Origin: Paraburkholderia lacunae | GTDB lineage: Bacteria > Pseudomonadota > Gammaproteobacteria > Burkholderiales > Burkholderiaceae | NCBI RefSeq assembly: GCF_003353175.1 | Contig: NZ_QHKS01000016.1 | Location: 1 to 64,000, forward strand | Length of the DNA stretch: 64,000 nt | Direction: 5' to 3' | Part shown: one piece after another, positions 1-7,912 of the stretch | Layout: every line of letters begins with the position of its first letter | Numbering within the stretch: position 1 is the first letter of the stretch | Translations under genes and position numbers: made by a program | Notes under the pieces: model-generated | What the model was told of the DNA's origin: nothing | The model's input: the letters and a program-made list of their open reading frames with translations, nothing else | Databases searched by the model: none

Positions 1-489
1 CCACGGTGCGATCGCGCCGATCACGCCGTACGGTTCGGCGATCGTCATGCCGAGGTGGTCGTGATCGGTCGCGGCCACGTCGCCACCCAGCTTGTCGGCG
101 AACTCCGCGTAGAAGCGGATGCCCTCGGCGGTGAACGGCACGTCCCAGCCAATTGCCTGAGCAATCGGACGCGTCGAACCGAGCGCTTCCAGACGGCCCA
201 GGAACGGCGCATCGGCTTCGACCAGCTCAGCGAAACGGCGCAGGATTTTGGCGCGCTCGCGCGGCGCCATGCGTGCCCAGCCGCTCGTTCTGAAAGCCTG
301 CCACGCGTTCTCCACCGCGCGATCCACCGTTCCGGCATCGGCGAGTGGCACCCAAGCATAGATCACGCCGTCCGAAGGGCGCGCCACCTCGATGCGGCGC
401 CCGCCGCTGCGCAGGTCACCGTCCACATACTCACCGCCGATGAAATGCCCGCTGCGAATCGCGACGTCGTCCGGATTGAAGCTGTCCAT
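1..489 (-). CDS. Aldehyde dehydrogenase, N-terminal part (runs off the window)
   Basis: The minus strand is open from an ATG at 489 to base 1 (163 codons), so the C-terminal two thirds lie outside the window. The visible part has the ALDH-superfamily N-terminal pattern: a FIGGEYVDG-like stretch near residues 17-25, an internal helical region ending LGSTRPIAQA, and GVIGAIAPW at the window edge. That last stretch is the start of the conserved PWN motif that includes the catalytic Asn. The catalytic Cys and Glu are not visible. These NAD(P)-dependent enzymes oxidise an aldehyde to its acid. The downstream aminotransferase suggests an amino-aldehyde or semialdehyde substrate, which is inference. 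Confidence 0.85.
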   Translation of the reverse strand, partial: MDSFNPDDVAIRSGHFIGGEYVDGDLRSGGRRIEVARPSDGVIYAWVPLADAGTVDRAVENAWQAFRTSGWARMAPRERAKILRRFAELVEADAPFLGRLEALGSTRPIAQAIGWDVPFTAEGIRFYAEFADKLGGDVAATDHDHLGMTIAEPYGVIGAIAPW

Positions 490-767
490 GGGCAAGGTTT
501 CCTGTGTGATTGGCTGAGGGTCCACGCGGGGGCTTTTTGACAACGCCGCGGCGATGACGAAATCATAGAGCCGTCGGCGCGGCATATGTCGCCGATAAAA
601 ATCGCCGCGCAGCAGAACACGCCCGTAATGAGCGAAGAAACCTGGCGTTTTGCATCGATTTTCGATGCGGCCCTTTCGAGCGCCGCGGATAGAAAGATCG
701 TCCTAGTCACACCGCGCACCGGATGACAGAGTGACGGCGTAAATCTTCAGTCATTCAGGAGTACGGT

Positions 768-1640
768 GTGTCCGATTCGATTACCTATCGACCCTTCACC
801 CACGACGACGTCGCCGCCGCGCACGCGCTGACGGTCGAGCTCAAATGGCCGCATCGCGCGGACGACTGGAGATTCGTGGCGCTTCTGGGCGGGGGCTTCG
901 TCGCGGAAGACGCGAGTGGCGTGATCGGCACCGCCCTGTGCTGGAAGTACGGCGCCGACCGCGCCTCGCTCGGGATGGTGATCGTGTCCCCCGGGCAGCA
1001 AGGGCGCGGCATCGGTAGAAAGCTGATGGATCTGGTGCTGGAAGAACTCGGCAGCCGGGTCACGTTCCTGCACGCCACCGCGGCCGGACAGCCTTTATAC
1101 GAAAAGCTCGGGTTTAGCGCAGTCGGCACGCTCGACCAGCATCAGGGCACGGCATTCCAGCCGCCTCTCGTTTCCTTGCCGCCCGGTGAGCGCCTGCGCC
1201 CACTCGGGTCGAGCGATACGGCACGGCTGGTCGAACTGGCGTCGCAAGCGAGCGGGCTGGACCGTGAAGAAGTCTTGCCTGCACTATTAAGCGCGGCCGA
1301 CGGCATCGCGCTCGACCGCGACGGCGAACTGATCGGCTTCGCGCTGTTTCGCCGCTTCGGACACGGCTTTGCGATCGGTCCGGTGGTCGCGCCCGCGTCG
1401 GAGGATTCGAGCCGCGCCAAAGCGCTCATCAGCCACTGGCTAGCGCTGAACGAAGGCGTGTTCGTGCGTATCGACACCCCGGGCGAAAGCGGTCTCACGG
1501 AGTGGCTGGCACAGTTGGGCTTGCCGCGCGTGGACACGGTCGTCAAAATGGTCCGTTCCGCCACGCCGGGCGAGCCCGCGAACGCCGGACAGGATACGCA
1601 TTACCTGCAATACGGCATCATCAACCAGGCAATCTGCTGA
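768..1640 (+). CDS. GNAT-family N-acetyltransferase, two-domain type
   Basis: A 290-residue protein. The N-terminal GNAT domain (about residues 5-130) carries the acetyl-CoA pyrophosphate-binding loop QQGRGIG at 77-83 and the following YEKLGF motif. The C-terminal half (about 140-280) resembles the second domain found in YitH-type acetyltransferases. The start is GTG at 768, preceded by a CAGGAG-like ribosome site 8 bases upstream. It would acetylate a small amine or amino acid; the substrate cannot be told from sequence. It lies between an aldehyde dehydrogenase on the opposite strand and an omega-aminotransferase, so a role in amine catabolism is plausible. Confidence 0.8.
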   Translation: MSDSITYRPFTHDDVAAAHALTVELKWPHRADDWRFVALLGGGFVAEDASGVIGTALCWKYGADRASLGMVIVSPGQQGRGIGRKLMDLVLEELGSRVTFLHATAAGQPLYEKLGFSAVGTLDQHQGTAFQPPLVSLPPGERLRPLGSSDTARLVELASQASGLDREEVLPALLSAADGIALDRDGELIGFALFRRFGHGFAIGPVVAPASEDSSRAKALISHWLALNEGVFVRIDTPGESGLTEWLAQLGLPRVDTVVKMVRSATPGEPANAGQDTHYLQYGIINQAIC

Positions 1641-1974
1641 CCATCATCGCCTTCCTCTATAAAGCCGACCCGGCGCGCGGCGCGCAATGGACGCGTCCGG
1701 ACACGCTGTCGACGTGGCGCTCGATAATCTGCGCCGCCATCGCGAAGGTGTGCCGATGCTCGGCCAGATCGACCGGACTCAAGGCTATTGAGCACCGCGC
1801 GGAACGAAACGCCCGCGCGGCGGCGCTTTTCAGTGTTCGCAGCAGAAAATGCCAAGACCACGTATCAAAACGCGTGGCGCGCGCTTTTCCGGCAATTGTT
1901 TAGGTGAGCGGGCACTCGTCGCAGATCAGTAGTATGGAACGGTCAACAGCTCCTTCCCGCGACGAGAAACCACC
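1641..1974. other. Intergenic stretch without a convincing gene
   Basis: This 334-base gap between the acetyltransferase and the aminotransferase holds only short ORFs without a family signature, including a 34-codon ORF from 1687 with no clear ribosome site. It presumably contains the aminotransferase promoter, but I cannot point to convincing -35/-10 boxes. Confidence 0.4.
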
Positions 1975-3372
1975 ATGCCGATTCATTCGCTCATCGAAGC
2001 CGACCGCAAGCATCTGATTCACCCGGTCATCAACTACCGCGCGCACGAAGCCCGCGGCGTCACCGTCCTCGAGTCGGCCAGCGGCGCCTTCCTGCGCGAC
2101 GCGGCCGGCAACGAGCTGCTCGACGCGTTCTCGGGCCTGTGGTGCGTGAACGTGGGTTACGGCCAGCAGAGCATCGTCGACGCCGCCACGGCGCAGATGA
2201 AGAAGCTGCCCTACGCGACCGGCTACTTCCATTTCGGCTCGGCGCCGGCGATCGAACTGGCGCAAAAGCTGGTCGAGGTGTCGCCCGCTTCGTTGCAGCA
2301 CGTTTACTTCACGCTCGGCGGCTCCGATGCGGTGGATTCGGCGATCCGCTTCATCACGCATTACTTCAATGCAACGGGCCGTCCCACGAAGAAGCACATC
2401 ATCGCGCTGCAGCGCGGCTACCACGGCTCATCGTCGATGGGCGCGGGGCTCACCGCGTTGCCCGCGTTCCATCGCAACTTCGATCTGCCGCTGCCGAACC
2501 AGCATCATCTGCCGTCGCCGTACGCGTACCGCAATCATTTCGCCGACGACGCCGCGCTGATCGCCGCCTCGGCCGCGGCCCTCGAAGCGAAGGTGGCGGA
2601 GCTCGGCGCAGATAATGTCGCGGCCTTCTTCTGCGAACCGATTCAGGGCTCGGGTGGCGTGATCGTGCCGCCGGTCGGCTGGCTGAAAGCGATGCGCGAA
2701 GCCTGCCGCAAGCTCGGCATCCTGTTCGTCGCGGACGAAGTCATCACGGGCTTCGGCCGCACCGGTCCGCTGTTCGCGTGCCAGGGCGAAAACGTCGAAC
2801 CGGATCTGATGACCGTGGCGAAAGGACTGACCGCCGGTTATGCGCCGATGGGCGCGGTCTTGATGTCTGACGAAATCTACCAGGGCATTGCCGACGGCGA
2901 CGCCGAAGCGATCGTCGGTCACGGCCACACGTACTCGGCGCATCCGGTCAGCGCGGCGATCGGCCTCGAAGTGATGCGCCTGTATCACGAGGGCGGCCTG
3001 CTCGCCAACGGCGTGGCGCGCGCTCCGCGTTTCGCCCGCGGCCTGGATGCGCTGCTCGAGCATCCGCTGGTGGGCGACTCGCGCCATCGCGGCCTGCTCG
3101 GCGCGCTCGAACTGGTTGCGGATAAGGACAGCAAGGCGGGCTTCGATCCTGCGTTGAAACTGTCCGACCGGATCGCCGCCGCCGCGTATGAAAACCGCCT
3201 GATCTTCCGCGCGTTTGGCGACAACATTCTCGGCTTTGCACCGGCGCTGTCGTACACCGAGGCGGAGTTCGATCTGATGTTCGAGCGACTCGAAAAAACC
3301 CTCGACGACGTACTCGCGCAAGCCGATGTCCGGGCCGCTCTCAGGGACAAAACTCATGCCACCGCATGCTAG
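1975..3372 (+). CDS. Class III (omega) aminotransferase, putrescine/beta-alanine-pyruvate type
   Basis: A PLP enzyme of 465 residues, the usual length for fold-type I class III aminotransferases. Visible marks are the glycine-rich cofactor site LGGSDAVDSA (114-123), the YHGSS motif (149-153), the PLP-pyridine Asp254 in VADEVITGFGRTG, and the Schiff-base Lys283 in TVAKGLTAGYAPMGA. It moves an amino group from an omega-amine (putrescine, beta-alanine, GABA or similar) to pyruvate or a 2-oxoacid. The closest family members I recognise are SpuC-like putrescine-pyruvate aminotransferases. The nearby aldehyde dehydrogenase would oxidise the semialdehyde product. The next gene is a broken lrp-type regulator that probably once controlled it. 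Exact substrate is inferred. Confidence 0.85.
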   Translation: MPIHSLIEADRKHLIHPVINYRAHEARGVTVLESASGAFLRDAAGNELLDAFSGLWCVNVGYGQQSIVDAATAQMKKLPYATGYFHFGSAPAIELAQKLVEVSPASLQHVYFTLGGSDAVDSAIRFITHYFNATGRPTKKHIIALQRGYHGSSSMGAGLTALPAFHRNFDLPLPNQHHLPSPYAYRNHFADDAALIAASAAALEAKVAELGADNVAAFFCEPIQGSGGVIVPPVGWLKAMREACRKLGILFVADEVITGFGRTGPLFACQGENVEPDLMTVAKGLTAGYAPMGAVLMSDEIYQGIADGDAEAIVGHGHTYSAHPVSAAIGLEVMRLYHEGGLLANGVARAPRFARGLDALLEHPLVGDSRHRGLLGALELVADKDSKAGFDPALKLSDRIAAAAYENRLIFRAFGDNILGFAPALSYTEAEFDLMFERLEKTLDDVLAQADVRAALRDKTHATAC

Positions 3373-3425
3373 AGTAAAGGGCACCCCCAGCCACTTACCC
3401 CAATCGGCAGAGCGACGACGTTACG

Positions 3426-3611
3426 ATGAGCAGCGACTGCAAGCTGGACCGGATTGATCTGCGCATACTTTCTCAGTTGCAGAAGAAAGGCCGCATAACC
3501 AACGTCGAGCTTGCCGATGCGGTCGGCCTTTCTCCCAGCCCTTGCCTGATCCGGGTCAAGCGTCTGGAGAAAGCCGGCTATATCATCGGCTACGGTGCGC
3601 AGATCCAGCTC
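3426..3611 (+). pseudogene. Truncated Lrp/AsnC-family regulator (DNA-binding domain only)
   Basis: An ORF starts at ATG 3426. Its first 62 codons are a clear Lrp/AsnC helix-turn-helix domain: DRIDLRILSQLQ, then the recognition region VGLSPSPCLIRVKRLEKAGYI, ending at GYGAQIQL. Homology stops there, exactly where the RAM effector domain (about 90 residues) should begin. The frame runs on to 3773 through unrelated sequence that is the reverse strand of a porin remnant. A deletion therefore removed the ligand-binding and oligomerisation domain. The gene lies 53 bases after the aminotransferase, in the position of a local regulator. A truncated DNA-binding peptide could still be made, but normal function is unlikely. 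Confidence 0.8.
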
Positions 3612-3622
3612 TGTCTTCCCAC

Positions 3623-3876
3623 TCGGAACTTGTGGCGCAGTGCTACCCGCAGGACGAATTGCGAATTCGTCGACGACACGTCGGCGGCACCTTTCAGCCC
3701 CAGCGGCTCCCTTGCACATAGCCGCTTTGCAGTTGATACGCGTGTCCCGTTCAAGTGTTGTTCGGGTAGTTAATGCCTTCGTCGATCACCCCGTATAACG
3801 TGACCGTATTCTGCGCAAAGACCGGTACCGAAAGCGTCATCGTCAATGCCGACGCCCGCAGCTTTATATTTCGCAT
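3623..3876 (-). pseudogene. Porin remnant: fused N- and C-terminal ends of a deleted porin gene
   Basis: Read on the minus strand from ATG 3876, there is a signal peptide (MRNIKLRASALTMTLSVPVF) and the first beta-strand signature TVTLYGVIDEGINY of beta-proteobacterial porins. A TGA follows at NNT. The same frame then continues with AYQLQSGYVQGSRWG, still porin-like, and hits another stop. About 70 bases later, in another frame, comes VALRHKF, the porin C-terminal motif, followed by CGA in place of a stop codon. So about 80% of a roughly 370-residue porin is missing and the remainder carries two stops and a frameshift. It abuts the truncated lrp gene. Confidence 0.8.
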
Positions 3877-4610
3877 AGTAAAGATCCCAAGCAAGAATAT
3901 TAGATTTATGATTAACATCGATTTATCCGCCATGACCGCTCGTTGACCCGGTCAGCAACGGAAGCCTTCTCCACTACCCTCCGGCATTGCTCCGCCAAAG
4001 ACACTTCTTCCATCAGATGGTTGTTGTGCAGCTTTGACCCATTCGCACGAATAGTCGGATCGGAGCTTATCAAGCCAAATCTCATATCCCGCTATGTTTT
4101 CTCCATGCTTTGCCCGACTTTTGGTTATGCAAAGCATTTCGCCGAGCCCAGGACATTCCCTATAACAAGGTTCCTCGTTAAATATTCAAAGACTGGCTGA
4201 AACCCCACCTTTTTTCTATAAACCCCTGATAAAGCCGACGTTGCGCGGCACTTCTGGCTGAAGCGCCTCTTCGTCCACCACGACACGCTCGGCCTTGCAT
4301 TACCAAAAGTAGGGAAAAGCAGGCAGAAAATGTAGCTGGATCGATCAAATTGGCTTGATACGCTGCACCTCATGCATCAAGCGGAGGCGGGCAGCACCCG
4401 GTCGACATATTTCTTCTTTTATGCGACGAATCATCTTTTGCTGTTCGCCCGGCTGCCTTGCAGCTTTCATATTCGACAGCGGTATCCCGTTGCGTGCTGA
4501 AGCTTGCCGGGGATGTTCAGTCAGACGCGATCCTGGCCCCAAGTGTGGGGTGAGTCTGGAAGACGAGATCGCGGGCTTGATTTCTTGAACTCGCCAGTTG
4601 GGAAGACAGA
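3877..4610. other. AT-richer gene-free stretch with an imperfect long inverted repeat
   Basis: About 730 bases between the porin remnant and the ABC transporter. The ORFs here are short and match nothing I recognise. The base composition is visibly less GC-rich than the neighbours. It holds an imperfect inverted repeat (arms near 4103-4129 and 4291-4317) and presumably the transporter promoter. It may be debris of a mobile element. Confidence 0.4.
4103..4317. repeat. Imperfect inverted repeat pair, arms about 27 bases
   Basis: The left arm near 4103-4129 contains ACTTTTGGTTATGCAA. The right arm near 4291-4317, read on the other strand, contains ACTTTTGGTAATGCAA. The arms agree at all but about four positions over roughly 27 bases, and CCGAGC follows both. 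The left arm also contains a perfect short palindrome, ATGCTTTG paired with CAAAGCAT. Such spaced arms can be the ends of a small non-autonomous element or paired recombinase sites. No transposase lies between them. Confidence 0.5.
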
Positions 4611-5900
4611 ATGAACCCTAACCTGACATTTGCGCCGGGAGATATGTTGAGCCCGGGCACAATGGAAGCGGAAGACGTTGCAGCGGCAGTCGAACGTGTC
4701 GCGGTTTCCGGGACCGGCATTCTTACGGTTAAAAACCTGTCGAAAATCTTCGGGCCGAAGCCCGAGCGTGCCGCCGAGCTAATCAAGCAAGGTCTTGGCC
4801 GCAACGAGATTTTCGAGCAGACCGGCAACATGGTGGCGGTCAACGACGTCAGCCTCAGCGTTAAGGCGGGCGAAATCTTTGTTGTCATGGGTCTCTCGGG
4901 TTCCGGCAAGTCAACGCTGGTTCGACTGCTCAACCGGCTGATCGAGCCGACGTCCGGCCAGGTCATTCTCGAAGGCCGCGACATTGCGCCCATGTCCACG
5001 CTGGAATTACGTGACGTGCGCCGCAAGAAGATGGCGATGGTGTTCCAGTCATTCGCGCTTCTGCCGAACCGCACGGTCCTCGACAACATCGCGTACGGAC
5101 TGGAAGTCGCCGGCATCAAGAAAGCGCAGCGCTACGAAATCGCGCGTACCGCGCTCACGCGAGTCGGTCTCGGCTCGTACGAAAAGCTGCTTCCCAGCGA
5201 GCTATCCGGCGGCATGCAGCAGCGGGTAGGCCTCGCACGTGCGCTCGCCGTCAATCCCGCAGTCCTTCTGATGGACGAAGCGTTCTCGGCATTGGACCCG
5301 CTGATCCGGTTCGAAATGCAATGCGAACTTCTGCGGCTTCAGAAAGAAGAGCAGCGGACCATCGTCTTCATTTCACACGACATCGAAGAAGCCATCAAGA
5401 TTGGCGGCCGGATCGGCATCATGAAGGATGGCTGCCTGATTCAGGTCGGCACGCCTGCGGAGCTCATCCAGTCGCCCGCGGACACCTACGTACGGGACTT
5501 CTTCCGCAACGTCGACGTTTCCCGGTTCCTCAAGGCCTCCAGCCTCATGACAAAGATCGACCGGGGTCTCATTTCCTGCGACGTCGGCACATCCTCGGAA
5601 CGTTACCTCAATCCGCTCATCGATAGCGGCGTCGAATGCGGCTATGTCTGCGACGAATCAGGCCGATATCAGGGCTGCGTCACGCCAGCCTCTCTGCATA
5701 AGGCCGGTACGCGCCCCGTGCGCGACGCCCTGCTCCCGGACGTGAATGCGGTTTCGCTGGATGCGGACCTGCATCAACTGGCTGCCGTTGCGTTGAGCCA
5801 GGATCACGACGTGCCCGTCACCGACACGGCCGGAAAGCTCGCAGGCGTGGTGTCCTGCCGGACGATACTCAAGCAGGTTATGGAACGGAGAGCAGCATGA
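4611..5900 (+). CDS. proV: Betaine/proline-type ABC transporter ATP-binding protein (ProV/OpuAA family)
   Basis: 429 residues. The ATPase domain has Walker A GLSGSGKST (about 94-102), signature LSGGMQQRVGLARAL, Walker B VLLMDEAFSALDP and the H-loop FISHDIEEA. A leading segment, KNLSKIFGPKPERAAELI, is typical of ProV/OpuAA/ChoV. The last 110 residues form a degenerate CBS pair, the part that senses ionic strength in this family. It powers import of glycine betaine, choline, proline betaine or a related compound. The stop overlaps the permease start by four bases (ATGA), so the two are translationally coupled. The gene context points to a catabolic rather than purely osmoprotective role. Symbol by family. 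Confidence 0.9.
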   Translation: MNPNLTFAPGDMLSPGTMEAEDVAAAVERVAVSGTGILTVKNLSKIFGPKPERAAELIKQGLGRNEIFEQTGNMVAVNDVSLSVKAGEIFVVMGLSGSGKSTLVRLLNRLIEPTSGQVILEGRDIAPMSTLELRDVRRKKMAMVFQSFALLPNRTVLDNIAYGLEVAGIKKAQRYEIARTALTRVGLGSYEKLLPSELSGGMQQRVGLARALAVNPAVLLMDEAFSALDPLIRFEMQCELLRLQKEEQRTIVFISHDIEEAIKIGGRIGIMKDGCLIQVGTPAELIQSPADTYVRDFFRNVDVSRFLKASSLMTKIDRGLISCDVGTSSERYLNPLIDSGVECGYVCDESGRYQGCVTPASLHKAGTRPVRDALLPDVNAVSLDADLHQLAAVALSQDHDVPVTDTAGKLAGVVSCRTILKQVMERRAA

Positions 5901-6808
5901 ACTCGTCAGTCATCGGGAAAATTGCAGAAGACGGCGTCAATTTTCTCTTTCAGCATTTCCGGGGCGGCTTCGACGCTTTCTCCGCCTCACTGGGTGCGGT
6001 AATCAAACTGCTGCAGGACGGACTGGCTGCGATTCCGTTTGTTGCGATGCTCGTCATCCTCGTGGCATTTGCGTTGTGGCGGCGCGGTATCGTGTTTTCG
6101 GTCTTCGTCGGTCTTGCACTTCTCGCCATTCAATACATGGGTCTGTGGGCTCAAACGGTTTCAACCCTGGCACTCGTTATCGCAGCGACCTTCTTCAGCC
6201 TGGTAGTGGGCGTGCCGCTCGGCATCTGGGGCGCGCGCAACAAACGGGTGGAAATGATTCTGCGTTCGCTGCTCGATTTCATGCAGACGATGCCCGCCTT
6301 CGTCTATCTGATCCCGGCGGTCATCCTGTTCGGCCTGGGACGCGTCCCGGCGGTGATTGCCACCATCGTGTTTGCCATGCCGCCGGTCGTGCGCCTCACG
6401 ACCCTGGGTATCCGGCAGGTGCGCGAGGAGTTGCTGGAAGCAGGTCGCGCCTTCGGCAGCACGGACATGCAGCTTCTCTGGAAAATCCAGCTGCCGAATG
6501 CGCTGCCGTCAATCATGGCCGGCGTGAATCAGACCATCATGATGGCGCTTTCGATGGTCGTGGTGGCGTCGATGATCGGCGCCGGCGGACTGGGCGAGTA
6601 CGTGCTGAGCGGCATCCAGCGTCTCGACATCGGGATCGGCTTCGAAGGTGGACTCGGCGTCGTGTTGCTTGCCATCGTGCTCGACCGCCTGACGGAAAGT
6701 TTCGGCGTGAAGGCGAAGAAGACAAAGAAGGCCAAACGCGTCACACCCGGAGTCACGCCCGGCGCGGGAACGGCAAAGGCCGGCACAAACGCCGCGGCGC
6801 GTACCTGA
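5897..6808 (+). CDS. proW: Betaine/proline-type ABC transporter permease (ProW family)
   Basis: 303 residues with about six hydrophobic segments in the inner membrane. The BPD_transp_1 fold is seen in VVGVPLGIWGARN, the MQTMPAFVYLIPAVILFGLG stretch typical of ProW/OpuAB, and the EAA loop ELLEAGRAFGSTDMQLLWKIQLP that docks to the ATPase. The C-terminus is a short Lys/Thr-rich tail (KAKKTKKAKRVTPG) that many homologues lack. It overlaps the ATPase gene by four bases and is followed after 132 bases by the binding-protein gene, giving a complete ATPase-permease-binding protein set. Confidence 0.9.
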   Translation: MNSSVIGKIAEDGVNFLFQHFRGGFDAFSASLGAVIKLLQDGLAAIPFVAMLVILVAFALWRRGIVFSVFVGLALLAIQYMGLWAQTVSTLALVIAATFFSLVVGVPLGIWGARNKRVEMILRSLLDFMQTMPAFVYLIPAVILFGLGRVPAVIATIVFAMPPVVRLTTLGIRQVREELLEAGRAFGSTDMQLLWKIQLPNALPSIMAGVNQTIMMALSMVVVASMIGAGGLGEYVLSGIQRLDIGIGFEGGLGVVLLAIVLDRLTESFGVKAKKTKKAKRVTPGVTPGAGTAKAGTNAAART

Positions 6809-6940
6809 CCGGCAGTATCGCATCGCGAATGCGGTGCGATCGCCACAGGCAGTAGGTAGTAGGGAGTTCGGAGACCAGACACGCTATTGCAGCGGCCGTC
6901 AAATTTTCAAGAAAATTTCATTATCACGTAGGAGTACTGT

Positions 6941-7822
6941 ATGAACAGCAATGTGTTGAAGTCGCTGGTTGCGAAACTGGCGGTGTCGGCGGTCGTTACG
7001 ATGGTTGCCGGTGTGGGGTCGGCGGTCGCGGCCGAACCTGTCAAGATGGCGGTCACCAACTGGGCCGACGTTCTGGCGGTGGCCAATGTGGCCAAATACG
7101 CTCTGGAGACGAACCTCAAGCAGCCGGTGCAGTTTGTTCAGGCCGATATCGGCATCCAGTACCAGGGCGTGGCCCGCGGCGACCTCGACATCATGGTGGG
7201 GGGCTGGCTGCCGGTGACTCATGCAACGTATTACGCGAAGTACAAGAACGATATGGACGACGTCAGCGTCATCTATACCGGCGGCAAGAACGGTTGGGCT
7301 GTGCCGGCGTACATTCCCGAGTCCCAGCTCTCGTCGATTTCCGATCTGGAGAAGCCCGACGTCAAGAGCAAGCTGAACGGCACCGTTCAGGGTATCGAGC
7401 CCGGCGGCGGTCTGATGCAGGCGTCCGAAAAGACCATCAAGGCGTACGACCTGAACGGCTACAACCTGCAATCGTCGAGCGAAGCCGGCATGCTCGCAGG
7501 CGTGCAGCGAGCTTATCAGTCGAAGCAATGGATTGTGGCCACGGTCTGGAGCCCTCATTGGCTGTTCCAGAAGTGGCAGATGCGTTACCTCAAGGACCCC
7601 AAAGGCACGCTGGGTGGCGAGGAGCAGGTTCACGCCTTCGCATCCAAACAGTTCGCCACCAAGTTTCCGCAGGCGGACGTTTTCTTCAAGCATTTCAAGC
7701 TGACTCTCGCTGACGTCGAGGCCATCGAGTTCGAGGGCAACGCCACGAACGACTATGCGACGGCAGCGAAGAAATTCGTCGACGCGCATCCGGACAAGCT
7801 GAAGGCCTGGTTGCAGCAATAA
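6941..7822 (+). CDS. proX: Periplasmic betaine-type binding protein (ProX/OpuAC family)
   Basis: 293 residues, starting at ATG 6941 with a GTAGGAG ribosome site. An N-terminal signal peptide (about 1-30, ending SAVAAE) sends it to the periplasm. The mature part is the OpuAC fold: VKMAVTNWADVLAVANVAKYALE at the start, then the aromatic-rich stretches GGWLPVTHATYYAKY and TVWSPHWLFQKWQMRYL, which supply the kind of Trp/Tyr cage that holds a trimethylammonium head. It should deliver a quaternary amine or close analogue to the permease. Ligand identity is not provable from sequence. Confidence 0.88.
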   Translation: MNSNVLKSLVAKLAVSAVVTMVAGVGSAVAAEPVKMAVTNWADVLAVANVAKYALETNLKQPVQFVQADIGIQYQGVARGDLDIMVGGWLPVTHATYYAKYKNDMDDVSVIYTGGKNGWAVPAYIPESQLSSISDLEKPDVKSKLNGTVQGIEPGGGLMQASEKTIKAYDLNGYNLQSSSEAGMLAGVQRAYQSKQWIVATVWSPHWLFQKWQMRYLKDPKGTLGGEEQVHAFASKQFATKFPQADVFFKHFKLTLADVEAIEFEGNATNDYATAAKKFVDAHPDKLKAWLQQ

Positions 7823-7835
7823 ATCACGTTGTTCT

Positions 7836-7870
7836 CGCCGTGGGCGGAGGTGTAATGGCCGCTCACGGCG
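7836..7870 (+). terminator. Intercistronic hairpin between proX and glyA
   Basis: CGCCGTGGGCGG (7836-7847) pairs with CCGCTCACGGCG (7859-7870), 12 pairs with one mismatch around an 11-base loop. No T-run follows, so it may stabilise the abundant binding-protein message or give partial termination rather than a full stop. Confidence 0.6.
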
Positions 7871-7912
7871 TTGCATGACATGTCTCACACGATCTAATTC
7901 CGGAGTGACCAC

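Noticed and set aside
7823..7912. A glycine riboswitch before glyA
   Set aside because: The 90-base gap is too short for the tandem aptamers and shows only a simple hairpin.
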